Origin: Lysobacter enzymogenes
GTDB lineage: Bacteria > Pseudomonadota > Gammaproteobacteria > Xanthomonadales > Xanthomonadaceae
Reading direction: 5' to 3'
DNA length: 64,000 nt
Assembly: GCF_900106525.1 (NCBI RefSeq)
Contig: NZ_FNOG01000006.1
Location: forward strand, 253,390 to 317,389
The number at the start of each line of letters is the position of its first letter. The stretch's first letter is position 1. The notes below the pieces were generated by a model. It ran no database searches. It was not told the origin of the DNA and was given only the letters and a program-made list of their open reading frames with translations. Below, in pieces: positions 41,700 to 54,700 of the stretch. Position numbers and translations under genes: made by a program.

Positions 41700-42296
41700 A
41701 TGCACACGTCCGCGCTTTGTCTGCTGACCTCGCTCGCCTTGTTCGCCGGCACTGCCGCGGCCGCGCCGGCGACCTACAAGATCGATCCCGCCCACACCTA
41801 TCCCAGCTTCGAAGCCGACCACATGGGCGGCCTGTCGAAGTGGCGCGGCAAGTTCGACAAGTCCGCGGGCAGCATCGTGCTCGACAAGCAGGCCGGCACC
41901 GGCACCGTGGAGGTGAACATCGACGTCGCCAGCGTGAATTTCGGCCTGGATGCGATGAACGAAGAGGCCAAGAAGCCGATGCTGTTCGACGTCGCCAAGT
42001 TCCCGACCGCGACCTACAAAGGCAAGCTCGCCGGGTTCAAGGACGGCAAGCCGGGCAAGGTCGTAGGCGAGCTGACCCTGCACGGCGTGACCCAACCGCT
42101 GGAGCTGCGCATCGCCCAGTTCAAGTGCATGCCGCATCCGATGTACAAGCGCGAGGTCTGCGGCGCCGACGCCAGCGCGAGCTTCCAGCGCGATAAGTTC
42201 GGCATGAGCGCGGGCAAGGATTACGGCTTCGACATGACGGTGAACCTGCGCATCCAGGTCGAGGCCATCGTCGAGGAAAGCGCTGCGGCGACGTGA
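41700..42296 (+). CDS. YceI-family periplasmic lipocalin-like protein
   Basis: 198 residues. The signal peptide (LCLLTSLALFAGTAAAA) is cleaved near residue 22. The mature part has the YceI pattern: YKIDPAHTYPSFEADHMGG, KFDKSAGSIVLD, VEVNIDVASVNFG, LFDVAKFPTATYKG, and GELTLHGVTQPLEL. The fold is an extended lipocalin barrel that in a homologue binds polyisoprenoid. It has two Cys around residues 142-153 (FKCMPHPMYKREVCGAD) that may form a disulfide. The exact role is unknown; relatives are linked to base or osmotic stress. The ATG at 41700 has GGAGA eight bases upstream. The 343-bp gap after gyrA holds the terminator and no other gene. Confidence 0.9.
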   Translation: MHTSALCLLTSLALFAGTAAAAPATYKIDPAHTYPSFEADHMGGLSKWRGKFDKSAGSIVLDKQAGTGTVEVNIDVASVNFGLDAMNEEAKKPMLFDVAKFPTATYKGKLAGFKDGKPGKVVGELTLHGVTQPLELRIAQFKCMPHPMYKREVCGADASASFQRDKFGMSAGKDYGFDMTVNLRIQVEAIVEESAAAT

Positions 42297-42534
42297 GCGG
42301 CGCATGCGTTGCGCGCGAACGTTGCGCCTTCGCCGATCGCGCAGGCCGGCTCTCGCGCAACGCATGACGCCTGCGCTGTCCGCACGTTCGTGCGCGAGCG
42401 CTGATGACAAACCGCACTAGGGCGCGCCGCGCGCGGCGCCCACAGTCGGGCAGGGCGGCGAACGACGCGAATCGTAGTGCGTAAAGACGCCGCGCGATTT
42501 CCCCACACAGGGCCTCAGGCCCGCAGGAGGACGC

Positions 42535-42888
42535 ATGAGTTACGTCGACGGTTTCGTGGTCGCAGTGCCGAAGGACAACATCGCCGCCTATCGCAAGCTC
42601 GCGCGCAAGGCCGGGAAAATCTGGATGGAACACGGCGCGCTCGCCTATTGGGAAAACATCGGCGACGACGTCCCGCCGGGCAAGCTCACCTCGTTCCCGA
42701 TGGCGGTGAAGCTCAAGCCGGGCGAGGTGGTGGCGTTCTCGTGGATCGTCTATAAGTCGCGCAAGCAGCGCGACAAGATCAACGAGAAAGTGATGAAAGA
42801 TCCGCGCCTGCAGATGGATATGCAGAACGCGCCGTTCGACGCCAAGCGCATGATCTACGGCGGCTTCAAGTCGCTGGTGGTGCTCTAG
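42535..42888 (+). CDS. DUF1428 family protein (YbaA-like)
   Basis: 117 residues, the whole family length. It starts MSYVDGFVVAVPKDNIAAYR and has KIWMEHGALAYWENIGDD, SFPMAVKLKPGEVVAFSWIV and FDAKRMIYGGFKSLVVL, which are diagnostic of DUF1428. The fold is a ferredoxin-like alpha/beta barrel dimer. No enzyme activity is established; the domain often occurs as a small cytosolic stress-linked protein. AGGAGG lies six bases before the ATG. It is convergent with the S1 protease gene. Confidence 0.9.
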   Translation: MSYVDGFVVAVPKDNIAAYRKLARKAGKIWMEHGALAYWENIGDDVPPGKLTSFPMAVKLKPGEVVAFSWIVYKSRKQRDKINEKVMKDPRLQMDMQNAPFDAKRMIYGGFKSLVVL

Positions 42889-42906
42889 GCCGCGATACCG
42901 CGCGAA

Positions 42907-42936
42907 CCGCCGCGCCGGAGCGATTCGGCGCGGCGG
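42907..42936. terminator. GC-rich hairpin between convergent genes
   Basis: CCGCCGCGCC, 10-base loop, GGCGCGGCGG: a perfect 10-bp stem in the 81-bp gap between the DUF1428 and S1 protease stops. No T-tract on either side, so it may be a bidirectional but weak stop. Confidence 0.4.
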
Positions 42937-42969
42937 CGATGTCGCGGATGTCGTCGATCGCGCTGCGGC

Positions 42970-43881
42970 TTACTTCGCCGCAACCGCCTTCTTGACGGTG
43001 TGGCTCTTGGCGCCGGTGCTGAAGGGATCGGCGATGAAGGCCGAGATTTCCTCGTTGGCCACGCGGGTGAACACGCCCGGATAGCCGGTCGCGCCGCAGC
43101 CGGCGCCGCGGCTGACCACGCCGACCTGGAGGAAGCTCTTCTCGCCCGGCAAGGTCACGAACAGCGGGCCGCCCGAGTCGCCCTGGCAAGCGTCCTTGCC
43201 GGTGCGGCCGGCGCACAGATCGAGCGCAGCGCTGGCGAGCATGTTGCTGTTGCGGTACGCATATTCGCACTCGGCATAGGACACCACCGGCAACTGCACT
43301 TCCTGCAGGCGGTTGGGCTGGCGCGTGCCGTTGCCGCCCGACGGGAACGGATTTTGCTGGATGGTGTTGCCCCAGCCGATGTTGGTCAGCTGCGTGCCCG
43401 GACGCTCGAGCGCATCGGTGCCGGCGCTGACCAGCGCGACCGGCTTGATCTTGTCGATCGGCGCTTTCAGGATCAGCACCGCGACATCGTAGCCGCCGTC
43501 GCCGGCCAGATACTTGGGATGCACATAGGCCGAAGCGACCTCAGCCTTCACGCCCTGGGCATCGTTCTTGAGCGCGGTGCGCCCGGCGACGACCGAAAAA
43601 TCCGCGGCCTCGAAACCGGCGACGCAATGCGCGGCGGTCAGCACCAGCCAGCGCGAGATCAGCGAACCGCCGCACCAGTGATTGTCGTAGGCGTTCGCGC
43701 CGCCGAGCAGCTTGAGCTGCACGGTGACCATGAACGGAAACTTGCCGTTGGCGACGTCGATGCCGCCGATGATTTGCGGGCGCACGATCTCGCCGGGCGC
43801 TTTGTCCGCGGCATGCGCCGGGGCGGCCAAGGCGGACGCGGCCAGCAAGCCGGCCAGGCTGATCCATTGCAGGGCTTTCAT
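42970..43881 (-). CDS. Secreted trypsin-like serine protease (S1)
   Basis: 303 residues. The ATG at 43881 has GGAGA seven bases upstream. A signal peptide (AGLLAASALAAPAHA) and a short propeptide lead to the mature start IIGGIDVANGKFPF. The catalytic triad is complete: His in LTAAHCVAG, Asp in GGYDVAVLIL, and Ser in KDACQGDSGGPL. The Asp six residues before the Ser predicts cleavage after Arg or Lys. The residue before IIGG is Gln rather than Arg, so activation is probably not by self-cleavage. The last 30 residues (PFSTGAKSHTVKKAVAAK) extend past the S1 domain. It is the first of four leftward secreted protease genes. The 497-bp gap upstream is relatively AT-rich and shows no gene. Confidence 0.92.
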   Translation of the reverse strand: MKALQWISLAGLLAASALAAPAHAADKAPGEIVRPQIIGGIDVANGKFPFMVTVQLKLLGGANAYDNHWCGGSLISRWLVLTAAHCVAGFEAADFSVVAGRTALKNDAQGVKAEVASAYVHPKYLAGDGGYDVAVLILKAPIDKIKPVALVSAGTDALERPGTQLTNIGWGNTIQQNPFPSGGNGTRQPNRLQEVQLPVVSYAECEYAYRNSNMLASAALDLCAGRTGKDACQGDSGGPLFVTLPGEKSFLQVGVVSRGAGCGATGYPGVFTRVANEEISAFIADPFSTGAKSHTVKKAVAAK

Positions 43882-44308
43882 GGGTGTTTCTCCGTTTCGA
43901 AGTGGCGATGGTTGAATCGCGGGGACGAGTCGTCCCGCTCCGCTGCGCGAACGCAGCGGATCGATGTCGGCGGGGATGCCGTGCGCGTGATCGACGGGAC
44001 GGGGGGAGCGGACGCGCGGGCCGCGTAAAAGAGATAGCCCGCGAACGCAGCCGCGGCGCGCGCGCGGCCGCGCCGAATGCAGCGTGTTGTGTGTGGGCGA
44101 TTCCAGAACCACAACTCGATTACAAGCTGTGCATGCGTAATGCGTGTGTTCGAATCGAAAAGATGCGTCGCATCGTGTCGTCGCAAGTATCCGGCTTCAG
44201 TTCTGCCTACACGCCGTACATGCAAGAGCGACGATGAGACGACGCGTTCATATCCGGAAGAAAAGTCGTCAAACGCCTACTTTCGCCAGTTTCGGGGTGT
44301 GCGCGGGG

Positions 44309-44339
44309 ATCCCGCCGATGACTCATCCATCGGCGGGAT
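44309..44339. terminator. Hairpin downstream of the S8 protease gene
   Basis: ATCCCGCCGATG-ACTCATC-CATCGGCGGGAT: a perfect 12-bp stem with a 7-base loop, 40 bp after the S8 stop read leftward. No T-tract. It may stop transcription or protect the mRNA end. Confidence 0.45.
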
Positions 44340-44378
44340 TGACGCGCAGTAGCGAGCCGTCTCGAGGTTGAGTGCCGC

Positions 44379-46286
44379 TCAGTTGCCTGTTCGGCAATTG
44401 GCTTTGATGCTCATGCAAACGCGAGGGCCTTGTACGGATTGAGTCACGATCACCTCGCTTCCGGCGACCAGCGAGCCCCCCAACGAAGTGCACTGGGCAG
44501 CGACCCGCTCGCGGATCTTCTGCGCCACGTAGCCGACGCTGCCAATGAGGCAGCCGCTGGCTCCCACCGGTGTGTGAGGATTGACGGGGAGTGGGCCGAT
44601 GTACAGCAAGCGATTAGCCGAGCCCGGCCCGGCATCGCCGACGACGTCGTGAGTCGCGTTGTTCTGCAGCGCCTCGCGCACCTCGGCCGGGCTCGCGTTG
44701 GGATGATCATGCAGATAGAGGGCCGCGGCGCCGGCGACCAGCGGCGCGGCATACGAGGAGCCGCTGTCGTAGATATAGTCGGAGTCGCTGTCGAGATTGG
44801 CCAACGTGAGCGATACCCCGGGCGCGAAAATGTCGACCTTGCCGTAGTTGCTGTAGTAGGCGCGCACATCGTAGTAATCGGTGTAGCCCACCGAAATGGC
44901 CTCCGGCGCGCGGGCGGGCGTGGAGCGGTTGGCGTTCTTGTGCTCGTTGCCTGCCGATACGACCACGGTGATTCCCGCCTGCACGGCGCGCCGCACCGCC
45001 CGGTCCTGCGGCGTGCGCCAGCCGAACCAGCGCCGCCAGAAGCCCGGCGAGAAGCCGTAGCTGATGTTGACCACCGCGGGCTTGACGTGATGCCGGGTGA
45101 CCCAGTCCAGTCCGGCGACGATGGTCGAGGTGGTCAGTGAGTTCAGCGGATTGTGGGCCCAGCCGCGGCAGCCGGAGATGCGCACGGAAATCAGGTTGGC
45201 GCCCGGCGCTACGCCCAGCGTGCTTCCGCCTGCCGCGCTCGCCACTCGGGTGCCGTGGCCGTAACAATCGTCGCGCGAACCCATGAAGCGGATGAAATCG
45301 GCCTGCTGGCTGGCGCGTCCGCCGAACTGCTCGTGCGAGCGGCGAAAACCGCTGTCGAGCACGTAGATGTTGACCCCGGAACCGTCGTTCGGCGCGACAT
45401 AGCGGCCATCGAGCGGGTGTTGGCGTTGATCGACGCGATCGCGATGCCAGCTCTCGGCCGCCTCGCCGTAGGTGTCTTCCTCGACCGATTCGACCAGCGC
45501 GTCGTCGCTCATGGCCTGGGCTTGCGCGGCGCTGCCGGTGAAGGAAAAGCCCTGCACGGTAGGAAAGACGTTGATGACCGTGCCGCCGTAGCGGTTCAAC
45601 AAGTCCTGCGCGAGCGTTTCGACCGAACTGTCAGGCGTGTCTTCGCGCAGGCTGACCACGTATTGATCGGGAACCGGCGCCTCGGACGGCAGGAATTTGG
45701 GCACCTGCACCGCCGGCACGTCGCCGGCCGAGTTCCAGGCATTGGCCGGCTGGTCGTCGATCGCGGTCCAGAAGCGCGCGCCTGCCGGCAGTTGCCCGGC
45801 TGCCCAGAACGTCCAGCCGCCCCTGGATTGAAAATCCGCACCGAAGCGGCCGTCGTGGAATTCGGCCAGCCGCCAGCTCTGACCGAAGCGGTCGGCGCAG
45901 ATCTCGTCGCCTTTTTCCCGGGATGTGAGCACGGCCCCGTGAATCGCAGGCGTGGTTTTGACTTCGCCACCGAGCCAGCCCTGATCGTAGCCGTAGGCGA
46001 TCCCGCCCGGCGCGGCGCGTCCGTCGACGCTCACGCATAGCAGCGGCAGCTCCGCATCGATTCGGGTGTCGCCGAGATAGGCGTTCGAGGCGGTATCGGC
46101 GCCCACGCGGACCAGACCATCGCCTTGGTTCAGCACCGTCCAGGTCATCGCTTTGCGGTAGCCGTCGCTGGCGCTCGCGTCGCCGAATGCGGTCAACGCG
46201 ACCAGCACAACGCCTGCACGGCGGACGGCCGCCGTCCTCCCCGGTGCGGCGAACATCGCCGCGCGGGGCCTGAAAATCCGATTCAT
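44379..46286 (-). CDS. Secreted subtilisin-like serine protease (S8) with N-terminal extra domain
   Basis: 635 residues. The ATG at 46286 has AAGGAGG seven bases upstream. After the signal peptide comes a 150-residue domain (KAMTWTVLNQGDGLVRVGAD ... DEICADRFGQSWRLAEFHDG ... FWTAIDDQPANAWN) of unknown role. An I9-type propeptide follows (PDQYVVSLRED, VINVFPTVQGFSFTG). The catalytic domain of the proteinase K group has Asp in IYVLDSGFRRSHEQF, His in CYGHGTRVAS, oxyanion Asn in VVSAGNEHKN, and the Ser in GSSYAAPLVAG, where most relatives have GTSMAAP. About 90 residues follow with four Cys (SGCLIG ... AAQCTSLGG ... RVCMSIKANC). It is probably exported and self-processed. The 380 bp upstream contain only the next gene's terminator. 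Confidence 0.92.
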   Translation of the reverse strand: MNRIFRPRAAMFAAPGRTAAVRRAGVVLVALTAFGDASASDGYRKAMTWTVLNQGDGLVRVGADTASNAYLGDTRIDAELPLLCVSVDGRAAPGGIAYGYDQGWLGGEVKTTPAIHGAVLTSREKGDEICADRFGQSWRLAEFHDGRFGADFQSRGGWTFWAAGQLPAGARFWTAIDDQPANAWNSAGDVPAVQVPKFLPSEAPVPDQYVVSLREDTPDSSVETLAQDLLNRYGGTVINVFPTVQGFSFTGSAAQAQAMSDDALVESVEEDTYGEAAESWHRDRVDQRQHPLDGRYVAPNDGSGVNIYVLDSGFRRSHEQFGGRASQQADFIRFMGSRDDCYGHGTRVASAAGGSTLGVAPGANLISVRISGCRGWAHNPLNSLTTSTIVAGLDWVTRHHVKPAVVNISYGFSPGFWRRWFGWRTPQDRAVRRAVQAGITVVVSAGNEHKNANRSTPARAPEAISVGYTDYYDVRAYYSNYGKVDIFAPGVSLTLANLDSDSDYIYDSGSSYAAPLVAGAAALYLHDHPNASPAEVREALQNNATHDVVGDAGPGSANRLLYIGPLPVNPHTPVGASGCLIGSVGYVAQKIRERVAAQCTSLGGSLVAGSEVIVTQSVQGPRVCMSIKANCRTGN

Positions 46287-46595
46287 GGTGTCCTCCTTGG
46301 ACAGCGTGGCCCGCAAGGGGCGTGGTGAGTCGCGGATGAAACCGCGCGAACGCGGTGATGCCGGTCCGATCGAATCGACTCGATCCGGCCATCGCGATCT
46401 TGATCGGCGCGAATGCGCGATGGGGCCGGAATCGGCGCAAAGTCGGGCCCCGCACGTGACCGCCATCGCACGTCGCTCATCGCGCGAAGGCGATACCCGC
46501 TTGCTGCATACATTTTTCGTACTGCGCTGCCGTCGCGCGGACGCGGACTCGCATCACTGAGATCGCGCACGCGCGCACCGACACCGCGCACAAAG

Positions 46596-46622
46596 AAAAA
46601 CCCCGGCCGAAGCCGGGGTTTT
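46596..46622 (-). terminator. Intrinsic terminator of the first M4 protease gene
   Basis: Read leftward: AAAACCCCGGC-TTCG-GCCGGGGTTTTT then CTTTG. An 11-bp stem with UUCG loop, 45 bp after the stop. Confidence 0.9.
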
Positions 46623-46666
46623 CCTTGGGCCGTGCGGCCCGTCGCGTCCCTGCGCAGTTCAAGCGA

Positions 46667-48625
<1,959 letters not shown>

Positions 48626-48907
48626 TCATTGCTCGTGCATCCGCTCCCCCGTAGCCCGCGGCGTGCGCTCTCGGACGATCCGTGCCCTGAGTGCGCGCGC
48701 GTTGCCGGACTTCGTGCGGATACCGCGCTGGCGCCGCGCGGCGGAGGGACGCTAGGGGCGACACAAAAAAACCGTCAACGCGGGTTGCGCAGTTCACAGT
48801 GCGAATGCGACCTGCGTATGTGCGTGCGCAGCACGGTTTCGTCTGAAAGCATTGCGCCGCCTTGGCTGTGGCGGTTTGTCGCGAAATCGGGCTTCGAAAC
48901 ATCGCCG

Positions 48908-48950
48908 TAATAATGTTTCACTGATGTTGCTGCGTTGCAGCAGGATATTG
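48908..48950. promoter_or_regulatory. Conserved upstream block of the first M4 gene, with palindrome
   Basis: This 43-bp block matches 51158-51200, upstream of the second M4 gene, at 33 of 43 positions without gaps. It contains the palindrome TGCTGC-GTT-GCAGCA (48928-48942) and TGTTTCA (48914-48920). It lies 334-376 bp upstream of the GTG. The rest of 48575-49359 shows no gene and is less GC-rich than average. Confidence 0.55.
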
Positions 48951-49273
48951 CGGGTGCGGGTAGGGGGTTCGGCCGCCTTGTGCGTTGGATTAATGTGACT
49001 GCGGTCGTCTGCAAGCGTTTTCACCGGGAAAAACGCACAGAACGCGATCGCGCGGCGTATCGGCATTATTTCTCAGTTTCCATTTCGTCGATTATGTCCA
49101 TCGGCTGATGTGACCCGTGCACGCGCGTTTCTGCTCGGCCCATTGCAGTCCCGGATCATTATGTTTCTTCATGAGTCCGGGCGCGTTGCGGAAACCGGAA
49201 CGGTGCCTCACATCCTTGCCGCAGCCGCCGGCGCGACGGCGGCGCGGATTTTTCCGCAGCGGAAAATACCCAG

Positions 49274-49298
49274 AAAAAAACCCCGGCCGGGGCCGGGG
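49274..49298 (-). terminator. Intrinsic terminator of the second M4 protease gene
   Basis: Read leftward: CCCCGGCC-CC-GGCCGGGG followed by seven T residues, 62 bp after the stop. Confidence 0.9.
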
Positions 49299-49359
49299 TC
49301 GCCAATACGTAAAAGTATCGAAGGCCGGCGCGGCCGCGGCCGCGCCGGCGTGGTTGCGG

Positions 49360-51042
<1,683 letters not shown>

Positions 51043-51157
51043 TCACATCCGGAACGCGACGTTTTCCGAGGCGGTTTTCCAGGCGGTTTCGGGCGAAACC
51101 GTTGCCGCGTCTGGGATGCGTAAATCCCGGATTCAAAAGGAGAAATATTGAAAACAG

Positions 51158-51200
51158 TAATAGTGTTTCAATAATTATGCTGCAATGCAGCATAAGATTG
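51158..51200. promoter_or_regulatory. Conserved upstream block of the second M4 gene, with palindrome
   Basis: Counterpart of 48908-48950, with palindrome TGCTGC-AAT-GCAGCA (51178-51192). It lies 248-290 bp upstream of the ATG, in an unusually AT-rich stretch (about 51120-51360). It is also 520 bp from the divergent alpha-2-macroglobulin gene, so it could in principle serve both. Confidence 0.55.
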
Positions 51201-51498
51201 GGGTTGGAGCGAGGGTTGGCTGGGTCGCGCGGCGTTCGATTATGTGATCGATATTTAGTTTCGGTTTCTCCGGGGGATTTTCCCGGGAAATTATGGGGAT
51301 TCGAATTGAGTGCGGACGCCGGGAGAATTCGCCGGTCAATATGCGCTTGTGACGCATTTTGCTGCGGTTTTGCGGCCTGGGCCGGCATTATCGGAAATCG
51401 GCCGCGCACATAACCTTTGCTCATGGCGGCGGGCATGAGGCGGAAACCGAAGCCAGCGCACAGATCGCCCGCAGCGTCGATGTCGTTGGCGGCGCCAT

Positions 51499-51588
51499 GT
51501 AGGAGCGGCGCGAGCCGCGGCCATGGAGCCTCATGGTCGCGCCGCAATCCGGCGACCCCGCGGTCGCGGCTCGCGCCGCTCCTACAGT
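51499..51588. repeat. REP-like facing pair (family B)
   Basis: TGTAGGAGCGGCGCGAGCCG faces its complement GCGCCGCTCCTACAG, 90 bp overall, in the divergent region between the second M4 gene and the alpha-2-macroglobulin gene. Confidence 0.85.
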
Positions 51589-51666
51589 CGGATAGCGCGA
51601 CGCATCGGCGAACGATCTGCGCAGCACCCACGCCGCGCCGCGCTCACATCCGCCCTCATGCGGCGA

Positions 51667-51695
51667 TTACCGCCTGCATGCGCACGCTCTATACT
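51667..51695 (+). promoter_or_regulatory. Probable promoter of the alpha-2-macroglobulin gene
   Basis: TTACCG, 17-bp spacer, TATACT (51690-51695). The predicted leader is about 20 bases. The -35 is a poor match, the -10 is good. Confidence 0.45.
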
Positions 51696-51720
51696 CGTCG
51701 CAGTTCCCTGAGAGATACGC

Positions 51721-54700
51721 ATGATGCGAACGCAGCCCCTGGACGGACCCGCGGATGGAACCGCCCTCTCGCCCCCGACGCCGCGCAGGCGCAACGGACG
51801 CTTCAGCGGCTCGCTGATGCGTGTCGCGGCCGCCGTGTTGATCGCGGCCACCGCCCTCGTCGCCGGCTGCAAGCGCGACGGCGGCGGCCAGCTGCCGCAG
51901 GCCAGCGGCGAGGCCATCGTGGTCAAGCGCGAGGCGGTCAAGGGCTTCGCCCTGGTCGCGGCCTATCCGGACCAGAAGCGGGGCGACGAGCTCGCCATCG
52001 CGCTCGAATTCAGCCAGCCGCTGGTCGGCACCCAGGACTTCGACCAGCTGCTGGCCGTGACCGACAAGAACGGCGCCCCGGTCGAAGGCGGCTGGGTGCT
52101 GGACGAGGGCGGCAAGATCCTGCGCTTCCCGCACGTGGAAGCGAGCAAGGACTACACCGTCACGATCAAGCCCGGCCTCACCGCCGCGGCCGGCGACCGC
52201 ATCGGCCAGGCGCTGACCAAGCAGGTCTACACCGGCCCGCTCGAGCCGGTGGTCGGCTTCGCCTCGCAGGGCAGCGTGCTGCCGGCGCGCGACAGCCGCG
52301 GCCTGCCGGTGGTGTCGATCAACGTGCCTGAGGTGGACGTCGAGTTCCTGCGGGTCAAGGACAAGGAACTGCCGAAGTTCTTCGCCGAGTACCAGCGCGG
52401 CGGCCGCAAGGGCAGTTGGGAGCTGGAGCGCGACTGGGACGAGAAGAAGCCGCTGTCCAAGCTGGCCGAACCGGTCTACGTCAACCGCTTCGTGCTCGGC
52501 GGCAAGCCCAACGAGCGCGTGCTGACCTACCTGCCGCTGCAGGAGATCAAGGAACTGCAGCAGCCCGGCCTGTACTTCGCGGTGATGAAGCGCGCCGGCC
52601 AGTTCAAGGACGAGTTCGAGACCGCGTTCTTCACCGTCAGCGACCTGGGCCTGCACGCGCGCGCCTACAAGAACCAGTTGTTCGTGCACGTGGCCTCGCT
52701 GGAGAAGGGCGAGGCGGTCGGCGGAGTGGAACTGAAAGTCATCGGCGCCGACGGCGAGCCGGTGCTCAAGGGCCAGACCGACAGCAACGGCAATGCGCTG
52801 CTCAACTACAAGCTCGACGCGGCCCAGGTGCTGATCGCCGGCAAGGGCAGCGACGTGTCGATGCTGCCGTTCAACCAGCCGGCGCTGGACCTGTCCGAGT
52901 TCGCCGTGGCCGGTCGCGAGCAGGCCTGGTTCGACGTGTTCGCCTGGTCCGGGCGCGATCTGTACCGCCCCGGCGAGACCGTGCGCCTGTCGGCGCTGCT
53001 GCGCGACCAGGACGGCAAGCCGATCGACACCAAGGGCAAGGCGATGCAGCCGGTGTTCCTGCGCTACGTGCAGCCCGACGGCAAGACCTTCCTGGAAACC
53101 CGCCTGCAGCCCGATGCGCAGGGCTATGTGCGCCACGCGCAATTGATTCCCGCCGACGCCGCCACCGGCCGCTGGCGGGTCGAGTTCCGCACCGATCCGG
53201 CCAGCAAGGAAGCGGTGCAGGGCATGACCTTGCGGATCGAGGAGTTCCTGCCCGAACGGCTGAAGCTCGACCTCGACGCGCCGGCGGTGCTGCGCCCGGG
53301 CCAGCCGTTCAAGCTCGGCGTGCAGGCGGCCTATCTGTACGGCGCGCCGGCCGCGGGCAACCGCTTCACCGCCAAGATGACGGTGGCGGTGGAGCAGCAT
53401 CCGCTGGAGCAGATGCCGGGCTACTTCTTCGGCGACCCGACCCTGAGCCTGCCCAAGGAAGCCAAGGACGTGATCGATACGTCGCTGGACGACGCCGGCA
53501 AGCTGTCGCAGGACATCGCGCTGCCCGACGAAGCCAAGCCGGTCAGCACCATCGCCGCCATCGTCACCGGCAGCGTCTACGAGAGCGGCGGCCGCAGCGT
53601 CAACCGCAGCGTCAAGCGGGTGCTGTGGCCGGCCGACGCGCTGGTCGGCGTGCGCCCGCTGTTCGACGACAAGGACGGCGCCGACAGCAACGCCACGGTC
53701 GGCTTCGAACTGATGCGCGTGGGCAGCGACGGCAAGCCGCGCCCGGCCACGGGCGTGCGCGCCACCCTGGTGCGCGAGCGCCGCGACTACCACTGGAACT
53801 ACGGCGAGGACGGCGGCTGGAAGTACGACTTCACCCGCCGCTTCGAGGATGTGGAAACCCGCAGCGTCGACCTCGGCGCCAACGCGTCCAAGCTCAGCTT
53901 CCAGGTGGAGTGGGGCGAGTATCGCCTCGACGTGTTCGACCCGCAGACCAAGATCACCACGCGCTATCCGTTCCGCGCCGGCTGGAGCTGGGACGACCAG
54001 AACCGCGGCCTCGACGCGCGCCCCGACAAGGTCAAGCTGGCGCTGGACAAGACCGCCTACAAGGCCGGCGACACCCTGGAAGTGACGGTGACGCCGCCGC
54101 ACGAAGGCCCGGGCCTGCTGATGGTCGAAACCGACCGCATGGTCTATGTGCAGGCGATCACGGCCAAGGCTGGCAGCAAGTTCAAGATCCCGGTCACCGA
54201 CGCCTGGGAGCGTCACGACGTCTACGTCACCGCGCTGGTGTTCCGCGGCGGCAGCGCGCCGAGCAAGATCACCCCGGCGCGCGCGGTCGGCGTGGCCTTC
54301 GTGCCGATGGACCGGCGCGAGCGCAAGGTCGCGGTCGGCCTCAACGTGCCGAAGCTGATGAAGCCCGAGCAGGATCTGCCGGTGATCGTCAGCGCGCCGC
54401 AACTGGCCGGCAAGGACGCCTACGTGACCGTCTCGGCGGTGGACGTGGGCATCCTCAACATCACCCGTTTCGCCGTGCCCGACGCGGCCGCGCATTTCTT
54501 CGCCCAGCGCCGGCTCGGCGTGGATTCCTACGACGTCTACGGCCGGGTGATCGAGAGCTTCGACGGCGAGAGCGCCAAGATCCGCTTCGGCGGCGACATG
54601 GCCTTGCAGGCGCTGCCGCAGGCGCGGCGGCCGACCGCGCGGGTGCAGACGGTCGATCTGTTCGCCGGGCCGGTCAAGCTCGACGCCCAGGGCATCGCCC

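Noticed and set aside
44162-44174. GATGCG-T-CGCATC palindrome as an operator for the S1 protease
   Set aside because: Only 13 bp, nearly 300 bp from the start, and not repeated near any other protease gene. Too little to support.
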